DNA from: Gnetum montanum
Taxonomy: Eukaryota > Streptophyta > Gnetopsida > Gnetales > Gnetaceae
Reading direction: 5' to 3'
Assembly (NCBI GenBank): GCA_015680685.1
Contig: MNCI01004926.1
Span: 158,245 to 185,580 of the forward strand
Length of the DNA: 27,336 bases
The notes under the pieces are model-generated. The model worked only from the letters and a program-made list of their open reading frames with translations. It searched no databases and was not told where the DNA came from. Shown here one piece after another: positions 8,130 to 19,007 of this stretch. The translations under genes were made by a program, and so were the position numbers. Each line of letters begins with the position of its first letter. Positions within the stretch are counted from its first letter, which is position 1.

Positions 8130-10390
8130 TTTCTAGTTTTGGATCTTAGTGAACCATGGTATGATGCTACAAGGTTGCCAAGGGAGTTTGGCAACAGGAG
8201 AAGAATGTTTTAGGGCTATTTTGAGGAAAAATTGACATGTTTTCTTATGACTACACTAGGCTTCACTAGTGACTATGCTGGCCTAGCATAGTCATGCATT
8301 CCCCACCATAGTCAACATTGATGTGTAATTTTCTAGGGTTTATATGATTACTTTTGAGCTCTTGATGGTCTAGATAGCTAGTGTAGGGGGTTGGTACTAA
8401 AGATTGACAAGTTTTAACTCTATTTTCACCTCATAGAAGCTTAAAAATGATGTTTCCATTCGTGACTATGCTGGGATAGCATAGTCAAGGTAGGTCCCAA
8501 CATAGTCACATGAAACAAATAAATTCATGGGGCTTCAAGGTTGGAGTTAAGACTCTACTAGCTTCCCAAGATAGTGCAGGGTCATGGAAGGATTGATTTG
8601 ATTACTTGGAGGTCATAATTTGGGCATTAGAAGTGGGTTTTATGTCATTTCCCATTAGACTATGCTAGGCCAATGTAGTCAAGCATGGTGGCAATGTAGT
8701 TAGGAAGAATGTCATTTTTTAGGGCTAAAATAGAGTGAAATTGTAGCTGAATGACATGGGAGAGGGTTCTAGGCTTCTTTAGTTACTTTTGGATCATTTT
8801 GAGTAGTATACTGTTGGTTGTTTTGGCTCAAAATGGGTTTCCACTATGACTACGGTGGGCCAACATAGTCATAGGCTTTTCCAATGTAGTTATCCATGGA
8901 ATATGATTTTGGTAAGATTTCATACGCAATGTAGTGGACTTCCAGGGTTACTAGTGTTGTTGGTTAGGTTTTTAATGTCAAAATTGTTAGTTCTAGTGGT
9001 TTTTTGGGTCATTGAATGATTACATACCTCTTGACTATGCTGGCCAAGTGTAGGCATGTAATTCCTAGTGTAGTTGAGAGGTTATTAGTGAAAATGATGG
9101 ATTTTGACTTGTTTCCTAGAGTTTGAAGGTCTTAGTAGGCACCGACAAGGTTCTAGGTCCTTCTAGGAATCGATTTGAGCTATTTCTAGCTTGTTTTGGG
9201 GTTTTCCAAGTGGAATAAAATGGCCTCTATTGATGACTACATTGGCCCAATGTAGTCATGGAAATTCTAACCTAGTTGACAAGCTTAGACTAATAATTGG
9301 TGAGTTTTGACTTGATTTTCCAAGGTTTTGTGTCTTGGTAGGTTCCAATAGGGTTTGGGAGGTTAATTTGACTTGCTTAAGGCTAATTTTAGTACTTTCC
9401 ATGTGGACTATGCTAGGTTGTACTAGTGACTACATTGTCATAGCATAGTCATGCAAATTCGAACATAGTTGAGGTTGGGAAATGGAAAATATTAAGTTTC
9501 ATGATGAAAATAGGCTCTAATAGGGTCCTAGGGTTTTCCAAAAGTGGATTTGAGTTATTTATGGGAAAGTTTGGTTAATTTTAGATATACCACATTGGGT
9601 ACTATTAGTGACTATGTTGGCCCAGTGTAGTCACCCTTGGAAAATGCATTTTGGAATGGAAAATGATGAACTTTTTTCTTCTATTTTCAATTTGGCATGG
9701 TCTTGAGGTCTCTAGAGCTAGATCTTGACTTGGGAATGATTTTTTTAAGGTATTTTATGTGGACTACACTAGGCACCACTAGTGACTACACTTGCCTAGT
9801 GTATTCATGCAATTCCTAGCATAATCAAGCTTGGAAAATGAATTTTGATGGATTTTTCCTTCATGGATTGTCAATCTATCGAGAGTTTTGGAGAGATGTG
9901 GAGGTTATGAAATGACAATTTGGAGTTTTGTTGTTGTTTCCATCATCAATTCCAATCATAAACCCTATGACTATGTTGGGCCAACATAGTCATAACCTCC
10001 ACCTAGTGTAGTTAGGAATTTTATTAAATTTTAGCATCATTTGAATAATTTAATCAAGTTTAGAGGTTGCTAGGAGGTTAGGATTTGGTTTGGGGAGATG
10101 GCATGGGTATTTGGGGTCAATTAGAGTCTGGATGAGTGAAATGAGGTATATTCCATTCTTGGGATAGTGTAGTCATGCTCCTACCTAGTGTAGTCATGTC
10201 AAAAATCTAATTTCTAACAAGATTTGATGTTATTTCAATGCCTTGTGCCTACTAATTTTAATACTTAGTTACTAATTTTAGTTATAGGTCTGATAGATTG
10301 GTGTACAATGTGGATGGATTAATGGGAAGTAGTGAAATGCATTATATTCCATTTGACTATGCTTGGCTAGACTAGTCAAGTCCCTAAGAG
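8130..10390 (+). repeat. degenerate tandem array, about 190-bp unit, palindromic core
   Basis: A core of the form TGACTATGCTGG-CCNAGCATAGTCA recurs at about 8271, 8464, 8658, 8848, 9033, 9235, 9428, 9610, 9784, 9969, 10161 and 10355. Intervals run from 174 to 202 bp, mean about 190. Several units have a second GACTA 22-23 bp before the core (8249, 9405, 9762). A third half-site (TAGTYA) follows 15-16 bp after it in most units. Sequence between cores is also related: GACTTGTTTTCC-like, then GGTTTTAGG-like, then TTTTAG.ACTTTCC-like phrases. Some cores are perfect inverted repeats: 8270-8294 (10-bp arms), 8463-8487 (10-bp arms), 9233-9259 (13-bp arms, one-base centre) and 9966-9994 (14-bp arms, one-base centre). 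No coding capacity is seen. The array stops where the Copia element begins. Confidence 0.8.
9966..9994. repeat. perfect 29-nt palindrome in array unit 10
   Basis: The arms TATGACTATGTTGG and CCAACATAGTCATA are exact complements around one central G. This is the longest perfect hairpin of the array. Confidence 0.9.
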
Positions 10391-13300
10391 ATGAGCGATG
10401 GACCGAAGAAGAGACAAAAACCAGAAGTTGACTTTCAATCATCAAGGTCACCTCCCCAATCTACATCAGTATATCCCCATACCTTGAAGTTTGTATGTCG
10501 ATGGAATGTAATCCCAAAATCTATTGTAGTTCTTAGGTAATGTAGAAATCATTTTGCAGCTTCCAATGTGATTCATGTGGATCTTACATGAACTGAGAAA
10601 GGTAATTGACAGCATATTGAATAACTGGATGAGTATTGGAGAGATACAATAAACCACCAACTAGGGATCTATATAGTGATGAATTAACTAAAGGAGATTT
10701 ATCATTCTTGGTAAGTTTTATACCAAGGGAGAGTGGTGTGTCTAAGGGATTACTATTAATCATGCCAAATTTCTCAAGTAAGGATTGGGCAAATTTCATT
10801 TGGCATATGGAAATGGATTTGGTTCTCTGGATTACTTGAAAACCCAAAAATAATGACATTTTCCCTAGACCAGACATTTCAAACTCATTTTGCATAACAT
10901 TAAGAAAATCATTTCCTAATGCAATTGTAGATGAAAAATAAATTAAATCATCTACATACAGATAGAAAAAATAAAATCATCTCTAGATACCTTTTTGTAA
11001 ATTGTAGTTTGGGGCTGAAGATGGATGAACCCCTCTTGGATGAAAAATGAATGAATATGTGCATACCATGCACATGGAACTTGCTTGAGCCCATACAAAG
11101 CTTTATGAAGCTTGTACACATGATCTTGTTTTCTTTCATCAACGAAACCTAGGGTTTGTTCCACATAGATTTCTTCATTCAGAACATCATTGAGGAATGC
11201 AGATGCCAGTTGATATACCACATAGCCAGCTTGTGCAGCAATAGCTAAAAAGATTTTCATAGATTCCATTGATGAAACTGGAGCAAAGTTGTCATCAAAG
11301 TCTCTACCTTACTGTTGGAGATAGTCCTTGGCAACTAGGCGAGCTTCGAATTTGTCCAGTTCATCATATTGATTTCTCTTGAGTTTGAATATCCATTTTG
11401 AGTNCCCCCCCCCATCGATGTAAGCAACACGTAGAATTCATCACCCACATTGGAGAAGAGAGAAGTGGCAGTGTTTGCATCACCCTGGGTTGGCTGGACA
11501 TGGTGTTGGTGAGAATGAATGCAGGTTAAGCAACGGTGAAAATTCAGATCTAGCATTTGGGAGGCTGGGTGAGAGAGAGCCACCCATGAGAAAGAAAGAA
11601 ACTACCAGGGAGGAGTCATGGTTGGTGTAGAGGGAAGGACTTGGGAGGGCGTGGCTACTGACTAGATCAGGGAGGGCATTTCTATAGAAAATGGAGCAGA
11701 AAGAGGAAGGAAAATATGTGTAGACGTTGGTGCAGAAGCACGTGGAGTTAGAGGCCCATAGGGAGTAGCATTGGATAGAATGGTGGATGGAAGGGAGTCC
11801 AAAAAGGGTAGATTGTGTGCTGGTAGACGCAAGAACTGCAGATTGGATGCTGCTAGAATAATGGAATTGGCAGCTGGAGGGAATGACGACTTGGGAACCA
11901 AAAAACGTGGAGTTGGGGCACCAAAATTGATTCCTGGTCATTGTTGCATGGAATGGAGGAAGCACTAGTGAGGAAGGAGAGGCACCAGCATGTGGGAAAT
12001 AGGTGAGGCAGACCCTGTAGAAATGGGGGGCCATTGGGGCCTGGAAGTCGCATAGTTCCCGTGGTGTCCATGATTCAAGGAAGGACGTCCCCATCTAGTA
12101 GAGGAGTCTCGAGACATGTGCCAGCTTGATGTCACTGAAGTGGGTTTGGCATTAGAAAGAGAATAGCCTGGAGGGTGCTCAAAAAACATGTTGATGCTGG
12201 GGCCTGCACAAAAAATTTTTGTTGCTAGAAAAGATAGATTGTGGTCAATGCAGTCTTGTTCCAGAAAATTGACATCATGGGAATCAACGACCTTGTGATT
12301 ATTTTTATCATAGCACCTGTAAGCTTTAGATGTGGGAGAATATCCAACGAAAATACAAGGCATAGCTTTGCCATCTAATTTTTGTCTATTTTGGGTAGGG
12401 ATGTGCGCATAGCAAGGTGAACCAAAGATTTTCAAATGTGAAATATTAGGTATATAACCATGCCATAATTCATAGAGTGTTTTATTGTGAATTGATCTGG
12501 AAGGCACTCTATTTAAAAGAGAAATTGATGTTGCACAAGCTTCTACCCAAAACATATCTGCTAAGTTTGACAGTTGCAGTAGACAGTTGGCCATTTCAAC
12601 CACGGTTCTATTTTTTCTTTTAGCTACTCCATTTTGTTGGGGTGTATAGGATGTGGTGGTTTGATGAATAATTCCATTCTTCTTCCAGAATTCCTCAAAT
12701 TCTTGGGACAAAAATTCACCACCACGATCTGTTTGGATTTGCTTAATTGTATTACCACTTTGATTTTCTACTACCACCTTGAATTCTCTAAACAATTCCA
12801 ATGTTTGATCTTTTAATTTCATAAAATAACCCCAAGAAAATCTAGAAAAATCATCCATGATATTAACATATAGCGATTTTTGCCTAGGCTCAATGCTTGC
12901 ATGGGATCGCATAAATCCATATGAACTAGATCTAATTTTTCATGAGATCTATGTTCTTTCCTAGGAAATAGCAATCTTGTGATTTTTCCTAGTTGACATA
13001 TGCCACAATCATGACTATTGGGCAAAGAAAATTTTGGCATACCTCTGATGAGGCCTTCTTTTTGCATGCGGTCCATTGAGCCAAAGTTGACATGTCCTAA
13101 TCAAGCATGCCACAACCATGCAACATCGTCAGTGACAGTGAGGGATTGAACATCGTTTTGTATCTACAACTTATACATTTGATTTTTGCTAATAGGGATA
13201 ATGGCAATACCCTTATCATCATCAACCTTAGAGATTTTACAAACATTCTTTTCAAATGCAACACAATACCCATTGCAACATAATTATTCCACACTTAATA

Positions 13301-14522
13301 AATTCTTTGAAAGATCTGGAACAAAGTAGATATGGGAAATAACATAGTTGTTACCTTGCATGGTTGTGAAGGCAAGTGATCCAATCCTAGCAATGGTTAA
13401 CTTCTTCTCGTTACCTATGGTAACCTTTCCATCATATGTTTCTAGACTTGAGAAGAGTTTCTTGTTCCCAGTCATGTGATTGCTGCATCCACTATCAACA
13501 TACCATGTGTTGTTGTCGCTAGCATCTGATGCCTTTGTAGAGATCAGGAGGTGATCTTCCTCCTCTTCAATATAAAACAATTGCTTACCTTTTTGGTGAT
13601 TCTTGTGGTGATCTTCATCTTCTACAATTTTTGTGTTGCCTTTCTTTTCATGCTTCTTCCTAGACCAACATTCATGAGTATTATGGGTGTTGGTACCAAA
13701 AAAATCACAATGCTTACCTTCATTTGATTGATTTGATCTTCCACGACCATGACCTTCAGATTTTTCGTGACCACATCCATGTCCTTTAAATGAGGATCCA
13801 CTTGAGGATCTTTGATTTTGATTTTCATTGAATGATCTTTGGAATTGTGCTTGAAATGCATTTGCTGTTGAATCCTCACGATCAGCAATTCTTTGCTCGT
13901 ATGTCTTCAAGATTCCTACGAGCACAACCATGGTCATCTTATTGAGATCTCTTGCTTCTTCAATAGCCATGACAATGGGATCATATTATCAGGTCACACT
14001 TTGAAGGATCTTTTCAACAGCATGCCTTTCCTCAAGCGTTTCTCTACAAGATTCAAGTCCATTTCAAACTTGTTGAAATTGGCTGATGTATCGATAAATA
14101 TTCTCTAAATCTAGCATGTGTAAAGATTCAAAATCTTTCCTTAAAGCTTGTAACTTAACAACGTGAACATTTAATGATCCCTTGTATGCAATCTCCAGTG
14201 CATCCCATGCAGCTTTGCTTGTTGGATGCATGATGATTTTGGAAAAGATTGTTACATCTAACCCAGATTGAATGATGAATAATGCTTTTGCATCTTTCTT
14301 ATGAAGCTTCTTAACTTCATTCTTTTCATCTTCTATCAGGGCTTGAAATGTTGCTTGATTAGCATCTTGAAATCCACCTTCAACAATATCCCATAGATCT
14401 TGTGAGATCATAAATGTCTTCATCTTGATTGCCCAATATTCATAATTTTCTCCATTGAATACAGGAATTTGGAGAGACACGGATCTGTTATTTTGGGCCA
14501 TTCTAGAGAGATATGTTGTCAA
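10391..14522 (-). pseudogene. gag-pol: Ty1/Copia gag-pol, broken and 3'-truncated
   Basis: A single Copia polyprotein in the order gag, protease, integrase, RT, RNase H. Gag starts at ATG 14522 or the internal ATG 14501 (MAQNN) and shows the UBN2-type capsid domain (FNGENYEYWAIKM, MHPTSKAAWDALE). In-frame stops lie near 14064 and 13990. The zinc knuckle at about 13690-13730 reads CDFFGTNTHNTHEC; its second cysteine is Phe. Protease has WYVDSGCSNHM (about 13480-13510). The integrase His-Cys part (about 13080-12960) and core (12950-11965) carry HMDLCDP and TDRGGEF, but NGVAKRKNRT has Lys for the catalytic Glu. A long Ser/Pro-rich linker (about 12150-11400) follows. RT runs from about 11380, with YVDD intact at 10947-10958. 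RNase H begins at about 10570 (YTDVDWGG, KSTSGFC) and stops at the junction with the tandem array. There are several frameshifts. An ambiguous base (n) at 11404 beside nine Cs marks an assembly doubt. Confidence 0.9.
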
Positions 14523-14539
14523 GAATTTGAGCTAACTAA

Positions 14540-14551
14540 GCTCCAATAACA
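14540..14551 (-). other. Copia primer binding site, decayed initiator-Met type
   Basis: The - strand reads TGTTATTGGAGC, 9 of 12 matches to TGGTATCAGAGC, the initiator tRNA-Met site of most plant Copia elements. It lies 18 bp before the gag ATG, immediately inside the presumed LTR. Confidence 0.5.
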
Positions 14552-14998
14552 AAGGAGAAATCTAAATCTAAAGGGCCCTGGATCTACTATCTATGCTAAA
14601 CAGAAATTAAAGAACTTTGTTAGAACAAAAAACACACTTACAATCTATTAATCCAGAATCTATTTGTTTATGAATATGTGCTGCTACAATTATATAGATT
14701 TGGATCCTTCCAAGAATGGATTTGAAGAGATAAGCATGAGTCTCTAAAATCATGGGAATGATCCTGATCATCTTATTTATGGATAAGATAATCATGGGTA
14801 TGGATAAGCATGGACAACTAGGATCTCATCTTATTTAGAATAGATAAAAGGATGAGATCAATCTCCTAATAATGTGGAATGTCTACACATCATCTTCCAC
14901 ACATAACTCACCTCACTATCATGTTCTATGTTATGCTCTATGTCTTAGTTTGATGTGTTTGGATTCTTGAGTAGATTCTTTTGGGTTGGTCCTTAACA
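14552..14998 (-). repeat. Copia 5' LTR (approximate limits)
   Basis: In the - direction it would begin TGTTAAGGACC at 14998, a typical TG start, and end close to the primer site near 14552. A TATATAA lies on the - strand at about 14690-14697, roughly 300 bp from the start, fitting a Copia U3. There is no second copy in the window, since the element has lost its 3' end, so the borders cannot be proven. The inner edge is uncertain by some tens of bases. The short open frame at 14607-14795 is not a gene. Confidence 0.5.
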
Positions 14999-15384
14999 TG
15001 TCATGATCATTAAATTGACTATGGGACCCACGAACTCCTTATTTGAGGTTATGCAAGGGCAAAAAGGGGCATGATCTTGCTATGGGGAGGACACATGTAC
15101 ATAGCTCTTAGCTTGGTTAGTTAATGTTCTTTACCTTTGACATCGCTACAATCCTACCTTTCATGTTTTCCATTGTGTAAACTACTCAGTACTCAATCTT
15201 TTATTTCATTTATCCACTAAATCAATTTTCTCCATTTTTTCAAAATTTATGACCTTAAACATCCTCTTCTCATGTTTTCATACTATTCTTAGTCTTCTAA
15301 GCTTTCATTTGATACCAATTTCACTAAAAAATTCTTCATATTTTGCAAGTTTGACTAAGGTCAAAGTTTCATTGCAGTGGTTAA
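14999..15384. other. spacer with no recognised feature
   Basis: This tract is AT-rich and T-rich on the + strand towards its end. No frame, repeat or signal was recognised. It separates the Copia LTR from the promoter-like segment at 15385. Confidence 0.4.
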
Positions 15385-15480
15385 AGATTATATTGATGCG
15401 GCCTCATCGACACATCCACCCTAGATGACAAGGCCCAGTCAACTAGGCCTCATTGATGCATCACAAAAACCCTATATATA
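15385..15480 (+). promoter_or_regulatory. U3-like promoter segment with two GGCCTCATCGAC-type motifs and TATA box
   Basis: Two motif copies occur: GGCCTCATCGACACATC at 15400-15416 and GGCCTCATTGATGCATC at 15446-15462. The second is preceded by GTCAACTAGGCC at 15438-15449. TATATATA follows at 15473-15480. The motif is the one found between terminus and TATA box in the LTRs at 7536-7552, 19083-19099 and 5396-5412. This suggests the U3 of a related, older LTR driving the frame that starts at 15947. No TGATGA terminus is visible on its left, and no AATAAAG lies at the expected distance downstream, so it is not a plain family A copy. Confidence 0.5.
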
Positions 15481-15946
15481 CCATAGAACACTTTGCAATT
15501 TTTTGCCACTTGCTCATAATACAAAGGGAGTTTTTGAAAATTTTCAGAGCCAAAAAACCTTCCAGAGGTCATAACTTTCCAACGTTTATCCAAATCACTC
15601 CATTTTTTGATCCTACACTTATTGAAGGTAAGATATTTATCATGGGGGCTACAAACCTTAAGGTTTTCCAATGAAAAATTGATGAAAATTCTTAAAATTT
15701 TCCTAACTCCCCCAAAGGGTTAATAACCTTAATCATATATAAACATCAACTTTTTCACAAGTTAACCCTTCCAACAACCTTTAAGATGATTTATTAATGA
15801 AAATACATAAATAAATGATAATTGGATTAATTAAAATAGCCATAATCACAACTTAGCCAAGTGTAACTATCCTTAAGAGATAAGGTATCCCAATTATTTT
15901 AAGGTTACATAATAATTGCTAATCCATTGTTTTATTGTGATTACAA
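15481..15946 (+). other. probable transcribed leader of the 15947 frame
   Basis: This is AT-rich DNA between the TATA box and the first ATG of the decayed long frame. Open stretches on both strands at 15450-15674 overlap each other and look accidental. No primer site starting with TGG at an LTR edge could be identified. The end of any LTR in this interval is therefore unknown. Confidence 0.35.
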
Positions 15947-18780
15947 ATGACACCAAAGAAAAAACATCCGTAGGAAGGAGAAACCTCACAACCATGGGAG
16001 AAATGACCCAGAGCTGGAAGGGGCTAGCAAAAACAAGGCCAAGAACTACCTAAGGCAACCCATGCAATAGGACCTCTTCATGAGGAGCCCAAAGTGGAAT
16101 CTATCTAATAGATTCTAGAGGAAGAAGTGCTGATCGAGTAATCACAAAGAGGAGATGTGCCCAAACCTGTGCTAAGGCTTGAGGTCACTTTGACTCAAGC
16201 CTGCCTTGATATCATCAAGTCTCAAGAAATTTAATGATCCATTCTTTAGGAGATCAACTTCAGGCCATTTTTAGAGAAGGCTCCAGTGGATGTGAAGATT
16301 CAACTGTGAACTTCTCCCATGTGACCAATCATCACGTCTAGTAGGAAGTGGTACATGGGAGAAACATACCTCTTCTAGAATAGTCAAAGGCTAGGATCCA
16401 TAGTTAAGATCAAGGACATTTAGGTGTCCTACTCAGTAGAAGCTATTGCATAAGCACTTGGGTTTCTTGACACCATAACACATTTGGTAAAATTATCCAT
16501 GTAAGGTGACCCTGAGGCCAAGAAGGAGTGGACCTAGCATTGCTATCGGGTAGACCATAAGGAGTTTGGTGTGCTCACACCAGCAAAGTAGATTTACTTC
16601 AAGATTGCAGCCTATCAGCTCAATCCATCGATGAAGCCAAGCAAGGTGATTGCTTTCTCTACCTAAGCATGCACTGTCTAAGTAGGAAGTTCCCTATTAA
16701 GCATCCATATACTTAGAGATTAAAAAATGTTTCAAAGAAAATGAACATAGAAGAAAGACCCTACCCTTTTCATGCCTCATCAGAAAACTTTGTAAGAGGG
16801 CAAGCATTGTTTGCTACTGCAATGACACACTTAGGCATACTCCTTTGACCTCATGGTTCAAGATCATGAAAGAGAAGATGCTAGCAATGAATCAATTAGA
16901 GGAGTTGCCACCACCACAACCCACTCAGGAAACAACACTGGAGGCTTGTGTAACCATGGAATGGTTGTAGAAAATCTGAGAATAGCTCTTGAGTGAATAA
17001 GAGCAACAAGGAGAAATGAGTGGGATAGGTCCATCTGTGTACTAGCCAATAATGAGTCACCTTAATGAGATGGCTTGAATAGTTAGCTAGATGGAGAGGG
17101 GTGGTTCCATTTTCTCTGCCCAAAGAACATAGCTGCCTTCGAGGTTGGATGCCAATGCTCAACACACTATCTATTCCTAAAAATCTCTAGGAATGTTGCC
17201 ACTTGCTAGGTGAGGTTGGATGAAGGTGAAGAGGCAATTGTCTTGGTGATGCAGCACTAAGGGCAAGAGACAATGGTAGAACTGGTAGTTGACTATGTAG
17301 CAGAAGCATTAAATGCACCTACGACATCTGTAATAGACATATCTACACTTCAAGACGTGCAAACTTTTGTAGGCATGGTTAGTGGAAAATTAGACGTAGT
17401 TCAACATGAAAAATTATTGGAACAACTGGTAGGAATTGGGCAACTGACTCTAGACATTTTTGATATTCTAGAGAACATCATTGCAACCTAATTATAGCTG
17501 CTAAATACAAGGGGCAAATGCATTATTTTGAAGGGGCAACTAGAAATGGCCAAGAGCAAAATCAACACTTGGCCATGGAGGTTACCAAACTTTGTGCTCA
17601 ACTTGCAGATCAAGCAATCCTTAGCCTAGTAGTGACAAGAGATGAAGCTATTAAATAGCTTCAAGAAAGATTTTAGATGGTTGAGGAGGAGGTAGTGATG
17701 GCCATCTCTAAAAAGTTCATAGCAGAAGTTGAAATGCACTTAATCAAAAAGAACTTGAATTAGATGCACCAGGAGAATGAAGCATTGATTGCATAGAATC
17801 ATCATCTACAAAATGTTGATGCGCAAAAAGATCAAATGTAAGAATTCATTCATCAACAATAGGAGTAACTTACTAGGGTAAACATTGAACTTAGAAAATT
17901 GGTTGTGGAAAACCGTAATCTGTCAATGGAGGAGGTATACACCTTACACTAGAAATCGACCATCAAGATCGTTGCCTAGAAGAGTGAAGCCCTAAAATTT
18001 AAGAAAGTGAAGAATCACTACAGGGACCAGGTTGGCCTGCAGAAGGAAATGAATGAAAAAAAAATTAGATGATGAAGGCGAAACTAAATGAAGGCCTCTA
18101 GCAACTCCAACAAGGAAGAGAGATGTGGCAGCCGATCCTTGATGGAATTAACCCCTACAAAGTAGAGATTTGCTTAAAGGAGTTGCAAATTGAGGAAATG
18201 ACAGAGTACATGGAGTTGGCCAATCTTTGTTACACAAACCTGGCAATGATAATAGTTAGATGACTACGATCAGAATTGGAGAAACAAGTGGCTAGCTTGT
18301 ATTTGCTATTTGAGACTAAGTTCAAGCACCACAAAAACACCAAATAGAGGCTTGAGACTACTAATGCTAAACTTGAAGTTCTCAGAGGGTGATTTAGAGA
18401 TCAATAATTTATCACTAAGAACCTAGCCAAATGGATGAATGCATACCAAGAGCTGCAGAACACAGTCTAGGCATTTGACATCGAATGCAAATAGTTCACT
18501 ATTTGGTTCGTCAATGCAAAGAGTTGTTTCCAACAATCCCATGTCCTTAGTATGTGCCTATTTTGACCCACAATAGGTAAGCTATGTGGAAGGTGCATGA
18601 TCCTAGGAGTAAGAAGGAGAAAATGAGAGCATTGTTGGATGCTTCTCACCTCCCTCCTAAAGACATAGCAGTAGTAGGATAGCCATAGCTACCTCAACTG
18701 CCCATGCGTGAAACCAGTAAAGATCTCTCGAAGCCTTAGGAACCACCACCACCTAGGACTATTTGATCTTCTCCAATAAG
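15947..18780 (+). pseudogene. decayed element ORF of about 940 codons: plant-transposon-like domain plus coiled coil
   Basis: A single coding register can be followed from ATG 15947 with few frame changes (near 16860, 17170-17260, 18060 and 18530) but very many stops, about 25 in the first 300 codons. The N-terminal third keeps a pattern seen in the putative plant transposon protein domain (PF20167, recalled, not searched): WYMGETYLF, VKIKDI.VSYSVEAIA.ALGF, LTPAK.IYFKIAAYQLNPSM, VGSSLLSIHILRD, then LFMPH. A Pro/Gln-rich linker follows (LEELPPPQPTQE, about 16890). From 17280 to 18500 the text is heptad-rich coiled coil (QNQHLAMEVTKLCAQLADQ, ELRKLVVENRNL, LRSELEKQVASLYLLFETKF). The tail near 18690-18770 is Pro-rich (LPQLPMRETSKDLSKP). 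Stops are spread over all three stop codons. It is probably an accessory ORF of a Tat-like element whose LTR may be the one at 19008. Function unknown. Confidence 0.55.
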
Positions 18781-19007
18781 TTTCACATCATCAAGGAATG
18801 TGCTATCCAATTTTGAAGATTTGAGTCATGGTGTTCAATTTTATATCCTAAACACCTTTATTTTTTGTAATGTGTTGATTCGTACACTCCATTTTTTGTC
18901 AAGTCAGTTAGTTGCTTTATTTAAAGAAAAGTCAGTCAATAATCCCATACCTTTCCAATTTTGTAAAAAAGAACTCGAGGATAAGTTTTCATTTAGTCAT
19001 GAAGGTG
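18781..19007 (+). other. non-coding tail between decayed ORF and LTR
   Basis: This is an AT-rich 227-bp stretch. If the LTR at 19008 is the 3' LTR of the same element, a polypurine tract should end at 19007. Only GAAGGTG is present, so the link is weak. Confidence 0.35.

Noticed and set aside
8130-10390. CRISPR-like array of palindromic repeats
   Set aside because: Unit length near 190 bp, diverged repeats, related spacers and a plant retroelement context do not fit CRISPR.
11480-12094. 204-codon open frame on the - strand
   Set aside because: It overlaps the Ser/Pro-rich linker of the Copia polyprotein in another frame and has no independent domain or conserved start context.
13893-14108. 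71-codon + strand frame opposite Copia gag
   Set aside because: Antisense shadow of the Copia gag coding strand.
15947-18780. Stop codon reassignment to explain the readable frame with many stops
   Set aside because: All three stop codons occur in it, frame changes are also present, and neighbouring elements decay in the same manner. Pseudogene decay is the simpler reading.
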